From Chitinophagales bacterium (GTDB lineage Bacteria > Bacteroidota > Bacteroidia > Chitinophagales > Chitinophagaceae): DNA of 64,000 bases. Below are positions 52,260 through 59,672 of the stretch, piece after piece; positions within the stretch are counted from its first letter, which is position 1; the number at the start of each line of letters is the position of its first letter. The stretch spans positions 124,001 to 188,000 of the forward strand of contig JACJXR010000001.1 of the NCBI GenBank assembly GCA_020636505.1. Reading direction: 5' to 3'. Below the pieces are notes generated by a model, which saw nothing but the letters and a program-made list of their open reading frames with translations, did not search any database and had not been told where the DNA came from. The position numbers and the translations under genes are program-made.

Positions 52260-52919
52260 ATGCACACTTTTAAGACGTCGAAGGCCAAGGAGAACATATT
52301 AGGAAAGATTCGTAAAGAGCTGAATAAATCTTCTGTGGAAATGCCTTTTCCTGAAATAGAGCAAAGGCAGAAAGAGAATGTATATCCAAATACAGGACAA
52401 TCTGTGGAAGAAGTATTTGCCGAAAACTTCAATGCTCTAGGTGGCAAGTTCGTATTCTGTGCAAACGAGCAAGAGTTGATAGAAGGGCTACATACCCTCT
52501 ACGACAGCAGAGGTTGGAAAAAGCTACTCAGTGCAGAAGAGCATATACTTGAAACATTCAAGAGCAACAGCATCAACATATGCCACTCAGCAGATGATAC
52601 TCCCGAAGATGCGGATGCTTGTATCACAGGATGTGAAACAATGGTTGCCCGTACCGGTTCGGTGATATTGAGCAGCCAACTGCATATGGGCCGTACATCA
52701 TCTGTATTTTATCCCGTGCATATCATCATAGCATATGCCGACCAAGTGGTATTTGACATTAAAGATGCCATAGATGTCATGAAGAAAAAATATGGTGAAC
52801 ACTTACCTTCTATGGTAAACCTGAATACAGGACCGAGCAGAACCGCGGATATAGAAAAAACCCTTGTAGTAGGAGTACATGGGCCCGGAGAGGTATTCTG
52901 TTTCTTCGTGAACAGATAA
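52260..52919 (+). CDS. LUD (LutC/YkgG) domain protein
   Basis: A 219-residue protein of the LUD family, related to LutC of the lactate utilisation complex. Seen: AKENILGKIRKELN at the N-terminus, DACITGCETMVARTGSVILSS and the C-terminal MVNLNTGPSRTADIEKTLVVGVHGPGEV, the ligand loop. LutA and LutB, the iron-sulfur partners, are not here. In Bacteroidota a lone LUD gene next to ftsH is a common arrangement, but its function is unknown. Start ATG at 52260; a TTG at 52239 overlaps the -7 box and is rejected. Confidence 0.88.
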   Translation: MHTFKTSKAKENILGKIRKELNKSSVEMPFPEIEQRQKENVYPNTGQSVEEVFAENFNALGGKFVFCANEQELIEGLHTLYDSRGWKKLLSAEEHILETFKSNSINICHSADDTPEDADACITGCETMVARTGSVILSSQLHMGRTSSVFYPVHIIIAYADQVVFDIKDAIDVMKKKYGEHLPSMVNLNTGPSRTADIEKTLVVGVHGPGEVFCFFVNR

Positions 52920-52996
52920 AAAAAGGGTAGGGTTACAGTACAAGTGGGATAGGTACACTCTTTTAGACAAAAGACTGCTTTAGAGATGTAAATGGG

Positions 52997-53062
52997 TACA
53001 ATTTAAATAAGGGCGCATAAGGGCCGAGCCGGATACGTAGATCAACAACCATTTAAATTGTA
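52997..53062. repeat. Twelve-base inverted repeat with 42-base spacer
   Basis: Arms TACAATTTAAAT (52997-53008) and ATTTAAATTGTA (53051-53062) are perfectly complementary. The spacer is G/C-richer than its surroundings (AAGGGCGCATAAGGGCCGAG begins it). It lies in the 265-base gap upstream of the hemoglobin gene, with no coding frame. It may fold as an RNA or be a binding site. Confidence 0.6.
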
Positions 53063-53110
53063 AATCACTGTAAAATAGCAACTTAGGGCAATCTAAAATT
53101 GTCACGTTCA

Positions 53111-53159
53111 ACGAATGGTCGTTTTCATCCTACGAATGGCACATTTCATCCAACGAATG
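53111..53159 (+). promoter_or_regulatory. Three ACGAATG direct repeats at exact 21-base spacing
   Basis: ACGAATG occurs at 53111, 53132 and 53153; the second and third are preceded by TCATCC and a T or A, the first by the partly matching GTTCA. The 21-base period, two helical turns, and the complement CATTCGT resemble LytTR-type response regulator sites, which are direct repeats 21-22 bases apart. The last repeat ends 25 bases before the hemoglobin ATG. Confidence 0.55.
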
Positions 53160-53184
53160 AAAACCCCGATCTCATCCATATACA

Positions 53185-53577
53185 ATGAATGACATAGAAA
53201 CAAGGCAGGATATAGAACTTTTGGTAAATACCTTTTATGAAAAAGTGAAGCAAGACGACACAATAGGCTTCATATTTCATACCATTATCGGGGAAGACTG
53301 GTCCCATCATTTGCCTATCATGTATCAATTCTGGAGTACTATTCTGTTTGGAGAAGAGGGCTATAAAGGCAACCCCATAAGAACCCATATAGAGCTGGAC
53401 AAAAAGATAACCTTGAAGAAGCCACATTATGAAAGGTGGGTGACACTTTGGAACGATACGGTAAACGACCTATACAAAGGTAAAACCGCCGACGAAGCAA
53501 TGAAGAAGGCAAAACTTATGATTGATTTAATAGAAATGAAAGTTAATGCCTCGCGAGATGGTAGATCTATTCTTTAA
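53185..53577 (+). CDS. Group III truncated hemoglobin
   Basis: A 130-residue heme protein of the 2/2 globin fold, group III by pattern (QFWSTILFGEEGYKGNPIRTHIEL; KPHYERWVTLWNDTV). H81 in the HYERW segment is the probable proximal His, and W89 is the usual aromatic residue nearby. Members bind O2 or NO or aid in redox defence. It is preceded by 21-base-phased direct repeats and followed nine bases later by adenine deaminase, possibly in one transcript. Confidence 0.93.
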   Translation: MNDIETRQDIELLVNTFYEKVKQDDTIGFIFHTIIGEDWSHHLPIMYQFWSTILFGEEGYKGNPIRTHIELDKKITLKKPHYERWVTLWNDTVNDLYKGKTADEAMKKAKLMIDLIEMKVNASRDGRSIL

Positions 53578-53586
53578 ATTTACCAC

Positions 53587-55227
53587 ATGCACAACTTTAC
53601 CATCAAAGCAAACTACGTCAACATACCCGAGCGAAGCATCTATCCTGCTATAGTTATTATTCAAGACGGTATCATCACCTCAGTTGAAAAAACAGATGAT
53701 ACTGTTGCAGGATATATACTACCGGGGTTTATAGATGCGCATGTGCATATAGAAAGCTCGATGCTTGTACCGTCGGCATTCGCCAAAACAGCCGTTGTTC
53801 ATGGCACGGTCGCAACAGTGTCAGACCCACACGAGATAGCCAATGTATGTGGCATACCGGGTGTACAATATATGATAGACGACAGTAAGAAAGTCCCGTT
53901 CAAGTTCTTTTTCGGTGCGCCTTCTTGTGTACCGGCAACCGGCTTTGAAACAGCGGGAGCCACTATAGATTCAAAAGGTATTGAAGAACTGTTGAACAAT
54001 CCTGACATATGGTACTTGGCGGAGATGATGAACTTTCCGGGAGTATTGTATGCAGACAAAGAAGTGATGGCAAAGATAGCCGCAGCAAAAAAAGCGGGCA
54101 AGCCCGTTGATGGGCATGCTCCCGGACTGCGAGACGATGATGCATTGAAATATGCGGCAGCAGGTATTACAACCGACCATGAGTGCTTTGCGATAGAAGA
54201 AGCTCAAGACAAACTATTGGCGGGCATGAAGATCATCATCAGAGAAGGCAGTGCCGCAAGAAACTTTGAAGAGCTTGTTCCACTTTTCAAAACACATCCG
54301 GAAAAACTAATGTTCTGCAGCGACGACAAGCACCCCGACGAGCTTGTGCTATCGCACATCAATGCATTGGTGAAGCGAGCCATCGCTGCAGGTTACGATA
54401 CATTCGATGTGCTGAGGGCGGCATGCATCAATCCGGTACTACACTACGGATTACCTGTTGGCACATTGAAAAAAGGTGATGCCGCTGACTTTATTCTTGT
54501 TGATAATCTTACCGACTTGAATGTAAACGCAACATACATCAACGGGCAAAAAGTTGCAGAGCATGGTACATCGTTGATAGAAGCTGTACCGGTCAATCCC
54601 ATCAACAACTTTCATGCAGAGCATAAACAGCCTGAAAATTTTGTCATCCCATGCAATGTCGACAATCCGGATATAAGGGTTATACAAGCGTTGGACGGTC
54701 AGTTGATAACCAACCTTCTGATAACAAAAGGCAAAGTCGAGAACGATCGATTGGTTAGCGATACGGAAAACGACATCCTGAAAATGGTCGTCATCAACCG
54801 ATATACTCCCGATACCGATGTGGCTACCGCTTTCATAAAGAACTTCGGATTGAAGCATGGCGCACTTGCATCAACCGTTGGGCACGACTGTCATAACATC
54901 ATTGCCGTCGGTGTGGAAGACGAATCCATATGCAAAGCCGTAAACGCACTTATCGATTGCAAAGGAGGTATCTCTGTAGTGAACGGCAATAATATCAAAT
55001 GCATGCCATTGCCGATAGCCGGCCTCATGTCCGACAAAGACGGAGCCTCTGTTGCATTGGAATACTCGGAGTTGGATAAAGAAGCCAAAGCTCTTGGTTC
55101 AAAACTAAGAGCACCATACATGACATTGTCATTTATGGCGCTGCTCGTTATTCCGTCACTTAAGCTCAGTGACAAAGGATTATTTGATGGTAGTAAATTT
55201 GAATTTACATCAACCGTTGTAGGTTGA
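53587..55227 (+). CDS. ade: Adenine deaminase
   Basis: Converts adenine to hypoxanthine and ammonia in purine salvage. The 546-residue amidohydrolase has the metal motif GFIDAHVHIESSM (H52, H54), the family block VHGTVATVSDPHEIANVCG, VDGHAPGL, FCSDDKHPDEL and the C-terminal VGHDCHNIIAVGVEDESI. Length is usual. Its stop abuts that of the convergent aminotransferase without any spacer. Confidence 0.96.
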   Translation: MHNFTIKANYVNIPERSIYPAIVIIQDGIITSVEKTDDTVAGYILPGFIDAHVHIESSMLVPSAFAKTAVVHGTVATVSDPHEIANVCGIPGVQYMIDDSKKVPFKFFFGAPSCVPATGFETAGATIDSKGIEELLNNPDIWYLAEMMNFPGVLYADKEVMAKIAAAKKAGKPVDGHAPGLRDDDALKYAAAGITTDHECFAIEEAQDKLLAGMKIIIREGSAARNFEELVPLFKTHPEKLMFCSDDKHPDELVLSHINALVKRAIAAGYDTFDVLRAACINPVLHYGLPVGTLKKGDAADFILVDNLTDLNVNATYINGQKVAEHGTSLIEAVPVNPINNFHAEHKQPENFVIPCNVDNPDIRVIQALDGQLITNLLITKGKVENDRLVSDTENDILKMVVINRYTPDTDVATAFIKNFGLKHGALASTVGHDCHNIIAVGVEDESICKAVNALIDCKGGISVVNGNNIKCMPLPIAGLMSDKDGASVALEYSELDKEAKALGSKLRAPYMTLSFMALLVIPSLKLSDKGLFDGSKFEFTSTVVG

Positions 55228-56430
55228 TCATATTTCAAGTCTACCGGGATATTCTTTCAATGCTTGTTCAAGACAATCCATGGCATGATTGATATCGTCT
55301 TTGTTCAGGACATATGCCAATCTCACCTCTCTGCTACCCTGGCCTATTGTAAAATAGAAACCTGCCGCAGGAGCCATCATCAATGTGGCTCCTTCATGAG
55401 AGAAATCTTCAAGCAACCATTGACAAAACTTTTCACTGTCGTCTACAGGCAATTCGGCTATTGCATAAAACGCTCCGCCCGGCATAGGACACTTCACGCC
55501 TTTCATAGCCTGCAGTCTACCTACAAGTATTTTTCTACGCTCGTCATACTCTTCCTTCACTTCATCGAAGTAAGTTGCAGGTAAGTCTATTGCAGCTTCA
55601 CCCAATATTTGTGCAAAAGATGGCGGACTAAGTCTTGCCTGAGCAAACTTCATCGCCGCATCTATCAGTTGTTTGTTTTTTGTAACCAATGCGCCTATCC
55701 TACCGCCACATGCACTGTACCTCTTTGATATGGTATCCAACAGTACAGCGTGTTCTTCCAACCCTTCCAACGAAAGTGCAGAAATATGTTTCTTACCATC
55801 GTAGCAAAACTCACGGTATGCTTCGTCGGAGAACAGGAACAAGTTGTTCTTCAAACATATGTCCCTCAATATTTCCAACTCTTCCTTGCTGTACAAATAG
55901 CCCGTTGGGTTATTGGGGTTGCATATCATTATCGCCTTGGTACGAGTGGTAACCGCCTGCTCGAAATCAGCTATTGAAGGCAATGCGAAGTTGTCGTCTA
56001 TACCAGAAGGTATAGGCACTATGTTCACACCCGCGCCAGTGGCAAAACCGTTGTAGTTGGCATAGAATGGTTCGGGGATGATGATCTCATCGCCCGGGTC
56101 CAAACAACTCATTATGGCAAACAAAATAGCTTCCGAGCCACCTGTTGTAACTATGATTTGATTATGATCTACATGTACATTGTTGGCTGCATAGTATTTC
56201 ACCAACTTCTTCCTATAGCTTTCAAATCCTGCACTATGACTGTACTCCAATACTTTCATATCGGTATTGCGTACAGCATCCAACAATTCTTTGGGAGTTT
56301 CTATGTCTGGTTGTCCAATATTCAGGTGGTAAACTTTGACACCTTTCTTCTTGGCGGCCTCTGCATAAGGCACCAATTTTCTTATCGGAGACGGCGGCAT
56401 TGACGCGCCGCGATGTGATATTACCGGCAT
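55228..56430 (-). CDS. Class I/II aminotransferase (aspartate aminotransferase-like)
   Basis: A 400-residue PLP enzyme of fold type I: IVTTGGSEAILFA, ICNPNNPTGYLYS (substrate and PLP contacts), SDEAYREFCYDG and the Schiff-base Lys in DTISKRYSACGGRIG. The substrate is probably an amino acid with pyruvate or 2-oxoglutarate as acceptor; the exact one cannot be told. The frame is open to 56481, but that stretch overlaps the terminator of the upstream DUF1573 gene. The start is the ATG at 56430, only four bases after a perfect -7 box, suggesting a leaderless mRNA. Confidence 0.92.
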   Translation of the reverse strand: MPVISHRGASMPPSPIRKLVPYAEAAKKKGVKVYHLNIGQPDIETPKELLDAVRNTDMKVLEYSHSAGFESYRKKLVKYYAANNVHVDHNQIIVTTGGSEAILFAIMSCLDPGDEIIIPEPFYANYNGFATGAGVNIVPIPSGIDDNFALPSIADFEQAVTTRTKAIMICNPNNPTGYLYSKEELEILRDICLKNNLFLFSDEAYREFCYDGKKHISALSLEGLEEHAVLLDTISKRYSACGGRIGALVTKNKQLIDAAMKFAQARLSPPSFAQILGEAAIDLPATYFDEVKEEYDERRKILVGRLQAMKGVKCPMPGGAFYAIAELPVDDSEKFCQWLLEDFSHEGATLMMAPAAGFYFTIGQGSREVRLAYVLNKDDINHAMDCLEQALKEYPGRLEI

Positions 56431-56434
56431 GGCG

Positions 56435-56442
56435 CAAAAGTA
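56435..56442 (-). promoter_or_regulatory. -7 promoter box (TACTTTTG) for the aminotransferase
   Basis: Perfect TAnnTTTG with four bases (CGCC) between its G and the ATG. Transcription is expected to begin at or within a few bases of the start codon. Confidence 0.55.
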
Positions 56443-56471
56443 GAAAAAAAAGGCACTCCAACGCACAAAAA

Positions 56472-56491
56472 AACCCGGCATAAGCCGGGTT
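56472..56491 (-). terminator. Intrinsic terminator of the DUF1573 operon
   Basis: Perfect eight-base stem AACCCGGC/GCCGGGTT with a four-base loop, followed on the minus strand by seven T. It follows the gene at 56513. Confidence 0.85.
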
Positions 56492-56512
56492 CAATACATT
56501 ATATCTCGGTTA

Positions 56513-56932
56513 TTAGTTTGCTTCTGCAGCCTTACTTTTAACCATACCTTTTATTCTTAATATAAAACGCTCTTCACCGTCAGGGTTTACAGCATTTGAC
56601 TGTATGAATATCTCTTTGTTGATCGGTCCTACTCTACCTTGAGTATTGTATACCACTTTTATCTCACCTGTTTTACCCGGAAGAATTGGCGCCTTAGGCC
56701 ATGTAGGTACTGTACATCCGCAAGAAGCGGTTGCAGCTTGGATGATAAGCGGCTCTTTACCCACATTCTTGAACTTGAAGAGGTGTTCTGCTGTAGGGCC
56801 TTCCTCCACTTCACCGAAATCATGCTCAACGCCATCCGTAAATTCAAACTTTGGAGCGTTCTTATTGTCTTGCGCGAATACGGTAGCCATACCGAACATC
56901 ATCACAAATACTGTTGTAAACAACTTTTTCAT
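56513..56932 (-). CDS. DUF1573 domain protein, exported
   Basis: A 139-residue exported protein: signal peptide MKKLFTTVFVMMFGMATVFA and one DUF1573 (Ig-like) domain with HDFGEVEEGPTAEHLFKFKNVG, the family mark ASCGCTVPTWPKAPILPGKTGEIKV and IKGMV at the end. The function of DUF1573 is unknown; it is common in Bacteroidota. It lies 20 bases after a second DUF1573 gene, and a strong terminator follows. Confidence 0.9.
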   Translation of the reverse strand: MKKLFTTVFVMMFGMATVFAQDNKNAPKFEFTDGVEHDFGEVEEGPTAEHLFKFKNVGKEPLIIQAATASCGCTVPTWPKAPILPGKTGEIKVVYNTQGRVGPINKEIFIQSNAVNPDGEERFILRIKGMVKSKAAEAN

Positions 56933-56952
56933 TTCTTATCGCTTTTTAGTAA

Positions 56953-57447
56953 TTAGTTCTTGATCATTGATGTATTGGTAGGTACAGAGCTTTGTGGTTT
57001 AGGCTCAACGGTACCTTTGATGGTCAACACCTTAGTTCCTGCGTTGGAAGTAACGGTGATGGATTTTGTAAATCCGTTTGGTCTGCCTTGAGTGTTATAG
57101 CTTGCTCTTATCGCACCTTCTTTACCCGGTAGTACAGGATCTTTTGACCAAGACGGTGTTGTACAACCACAAGATGGACGAACAGACGTTATGTTAATCG
57201 GTTCATCGCCTGTGTTCTTGAATTTGAACTCAACTTCAGCTGCCGGACCTTCAGGAATTGTGCCGAAATCATGCACTTCTTCGCTGAAAACCATGTTGGC
57301 AACCGTTAGGCTGCTCTCTGTGCTGCCCACAGCAGCTTGCTCTGTTCCATGATCGTGACCGGCGTGATCATGACCGTCATGACTCTGAGCCAATGCAAAG
57401 TTGCCTGCACACACCACGAAACCCAATGCTAGTAATGCTTTTTTCAT
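56953..57447 (-). CDS. DUF1573 domain protein with His-rich N-terminus
   Basis: A 164-residue exported protein with signal peptide MKKALLALGFVVCAGNFALA. The mature N-terminus is QSHDGHDHAGHDHGTEQ, a His/Asp cluster of a kind that often binds metal ions, followed by a DUF1573 domain (VHDFGTIPEGPAAEVEFKFKNTG, RPSCGCTTPSWSKDPVLPGKEG). The start is the ATG at 57447; the frame also opens at 57474. A TATATTTG -7 box lies 26 bases upstream. It is the first of two paralogous genes and probably their duplication source. Confidence 0.9.
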   Translation of the reverse strand: MKKALLALGFVVCAGNFALAQSHDGHDHAGHDHGTEQAAVGSTESSLTVANMVFSEEVHDFGTIPEGPAAEVEFKFKNTGDEPINITSVRPSCGCTTPSWSKDPVLPGKEGAIRASYNTQGRPNGFTKSITVTSNAGTKVLTIKGTVEPKPQSSVPTNTSMIKN

Positions 57448-57473
57448 ATTGCTTTTCTTTAATAGTAGTATCA

Positions 57474-57481
57474 CAAATATA
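57474..57481 (-). promoter_or_regulatory. -7 promoter box (TATATTTG) for the DUF1573 pair
   Basis: Perfect TAnnTTTG on the minus strand, 26 bases before the ATG at 57447. Confidence 0.45.
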
Positions 57482-57585
57482 ATGCCTTAGACAGTAAATA
57501 AAACTTTAGAAGTTTGTTAATCCACTGTTAATCATCATGTATTTTTACAGGAATATGCAATTTACGTGATATAAGCTTCATAACA

Positions 57586-58167
57586 ATGGCAATTACACAG
57601 GATTTCGAGGATGATATTAAAAACTCGGTAAAATGTATACTGGACGGGGGGGTATTGCTCTATCCCACCGATACAATATGGGGTTTGGGCTGCAATGCAA
57701 TGAATGAAAACGCCGTCGATAAAATATTCAACATCAAGAATCGTCCTGCACAAAAGTCAATGATAGTGTTGCTGGCCGAAGCAAAAGACATACTGCAATA
57801 CATTGCTGCACCACATCCTGACATAATATCCATTTTGGAATCTTTTGACCGTCCTACAACCGTGATTTACGACCACCCGCTAGGCTTTCCTGAAAATGTT
57901 GTGGCCACAGATGACACATTGGCCATCAGAGTAACTAACGACCCTTTCTGCAAAGCACTGATAAAAAGAATGAAACTGCCGCTGATATCAACCTCTGCCA
58001 ACCTATCAGGAGAGCCCTCCCCTAAGTTTTTCAGCGAAATAGATACCCGTATTAAGGACAACGTGGATTATGTGGTGAGATACCGTCAAGATGACACTAC
58101 AAATGTTCCTCCGTCACGCATCTTGAAAATTAATGATGAAGGCGACATCCACATTATCAGGGAATAA
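57586..58167 (+). CDS. tsaC: L-threonylcarbamoyladenylate synthase (TsaC/Sua5/YciO type)
   Basis: Makes threonylcarbamoyl-AMP from threonine, bicarbonate and ATP for the t6A modification of ANN-decoding tRNAs. The 193-residue protein has the YrdC core: GGVLLYPTDTIWGLGCNAMN, NRPAQKSMIVLL (K-x-R/S-type ligand region) and LPLISTSANLSGEPSPKFF. It lacks the Sua5 C-terminal domain, so it is the short form. A YciO-like role cannot be excluded. cca follows 29 bases later. Confidence 0.9.
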   Translation: MAITQDFEDDIKNSVKCILDGGVLLYPTDTIWGLGCNAMNENAVDKIFNIKNRPAQKSMIVLLAEAKDILQYIAAPHPDIISILESFDRPTTVIYDHPLGFPENVVATDDTLAIRVTNDPFCKALIKRMKLPLISTSANLSGEPSPKFFSEIDTRIKDNVDYVVRYRQDDTTNVPPSRILKINDEGDIHIIRE

Positions 58168-58182
58168 TTTTGAAAGAGTGAT

Positions 58183-58190
58183 TAGTTTTG
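58183..58190 (+). promoter_or_regulatory. -7 promoter box (TAGTTTTG) for cca
   Basis: Perfect TAnnTTTG with six bases between its G and the ATG at 58197, again predicting a leaderless or nearly leaderless mRNA. Confidence 0.5.
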
Positions 58191-58196
58191 CGGCAT

Positions 58197-59615
58197 ATGT
58201 ACATTCCCTGCACAGCAGAAGAAGAGATATTATTCAAACAAATATCGGATGCCGCATCGGATAGCGGTATGCCCTGTTATATAGTGGGTGGCTTTGTCAG
58301 GGATAAGATACTTGGCAGACCTACAAAAGACATTGACATGGTATGCGTAGGCAGTGGGATAGACTTGGCTCATGCAGTGGCCAAAAGCCTGAAACCCAAA
58401 CCCAAGGTCAATTACTTCAAAAACTTTGGCACTGCCAACTTCAAGTACAAGAATTTTGAAATAGAGTTTGTAGGTGCACGCAAAGAGTCATACACACACA
58501 ATTCCAGAAAACCGATAGTAGAGGAAGGAACGCTCGAAGACGACCAAATAAGAAGAGACTTCACCATAAATGCCTTGGCCATCAGTCTGAACAATGACGA
58601 CTATGGCGCATTGGTAGACCCTTTCGGTGGCACTTCCGACCTAAACGAAAAACTCATTCGCACACCAACAGACCCTGATGTCACTTTTTCGGACGATCCG
58701 TTGAGGATGATGCGCTGTATACGCTTTGCCACACAACTTGGTTTTGAGATTCTACCCGAAACTTTTGAAGCCATCACAAGAAACAAAGAACGTATAAAGA
58801 TCATCTCATTCGAGCGCATTACCGATGAGCTGAATAAAATATTGTTGGCAAAAAAACCATCAGTCGGCTTCGACCTTTTGTACACTTCGGGATTACTGAC
58901 TGAGTTCTTTCCGCTACTTACCAACCTTGCAGGAGTAGAATATGTGGATGGCAAAGGTCATAAAGACAACTTTTACCATACGCTGCAGGTGGTGGACAAT
59001 GTTGCAGACCGTAGCGACAACTTGTGGCTAAGATGGGCGGCCTTACTACATGACATAGGCAAGCCTGCAACCAAAAGATTCGAGAAAGGCCATGGCTGGA
59101 CTTTTCATGGGCACGATGCTGTGGGTGAACGAATGACCAAAAAGATATTCGGGAAGTTCAAGCTTCCACTAAATGAAAAGATGAAGTACGTTGCTAAGTT
59201 GGTGGCGCTACACTTACGCCCAATCAGTCTTACCAAAGCCGATATTACAGATTCGGCCATGAGGCGTTTGCTTTTTGATGCAGGCGACGATCTTGAAGAT
59301 TTGATGATACTCTGCGAAAGCGATATCACTTCAAAGAATAAGAACAAGGTGAAACGTTATCTTGAAAACTTTGAAGCAGTTAGGGAACGTCTCAAAGAGG
59401 TGGAAGAAAGCGATAAGATTCGCAACTGGCAACCACCTATCGACGGACAAGAAATAATGGACATATTCCAACTGAAACCGTCTCGTGAGGTGGGTATACT
59501 CAAAACAGCCATTCGAGAAGCCATATTGGATGGAGAAATTTCCAACACAAGAGAGGCCGCCTACGAATACATGCTGCAAAAAGCCAAAGAGTTGGGCTTG
59601 GAACCAAAATCTTGA
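58197..59615 (+). CDS. cca: CCA tRNA nucleotidyltransferase with HD domain
   Basis: Adds or repairs the 3' CCA of tRNAs. The 472-residue protein shows the class II nucleotidyltransferase motifs GGFVRDKILGRPTKDIDMV (with the DxD pair), RRDFTINALAI, DDPLRMMRCIRFATQLGF and a downstream HD domain (LLHDIGKPATKRF ... FHGHDAVGERM) that may act as phosphohydrolase or phosphodiesterase. The start is the ATG at 58197, chosen because a TTG at 58188 lies inside the -7 box. A strong terminator follows. Confidence 0.95.
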   Translation: MYIPCTAEEEILFKQISDAASDSGMPCYIVGGFVRDKILGRPTKDIDMVCVGSGIDLAHAVAKSLKPKPKVNYFKNFGTANFKYKNFEIEFVGARKESYTHNSRKPIVEEGTLEDDQIRRDFTINALAISLNNDDYGALVDPFGGTSDLNEKLIRTPTDPDVTFSDDPLRMMRCIRFATQLGFEILPETFEAITRNKERIKIISFERITDELNKILLAKKPSVGFDLLYTSGLLTEFFPLLTNLAGVEYVDGKGHKDNFYHTLQVVDNVADRSDNLWLRWAALLHDIGKPATKRFEKGHGWTFHGHDAVGERMTKKIFGKFKLPLNEKMKYVAKLVALHLRPISLTKADITDSAMRRLLFDAGDDLEDLMILCESDITSKNKNKVKRYLENFEAVRERLKEVEESDKIRNWQPPIDGQEIMDIFQLKPSREVGILKTAIREAILDGEISNTREAAYEYMLQKAKELGLEPKS

Positions 59616-59620
59616 TAACA

Positions 59621-59651
59621 AAAATGCCGTTGGAAATTCCAACGGCATTTT
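59621..59651. terminator. Bidirectional intrinsic terminator
   Basis: Perfect 15-base arms AAAATGCCGTTGGAA/TTCCAACGGCATTTT around a single central base, with A and T runs on the flanks. It ends cca on the plus strand and the TonB-dependent receptor on the minus strand. Confidence 0.9.
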
Positions 59652-59672
59652 TCAAGAATACCATATAAGTTC

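Noticed and set aside
53111..53159. Direct repeats considered as a CRISPR array
   Set aside because: Only three units of seven conserved bases at 21-base period, no cas genes and no spacers of normal length. A regulator site is more likely.
56431..56481. Upstream extension of the aminotransferase
   Set aside because: It overlaps the terminator of the DUF1573 operon and a perfect -7 box; residues match no family N-terminus.
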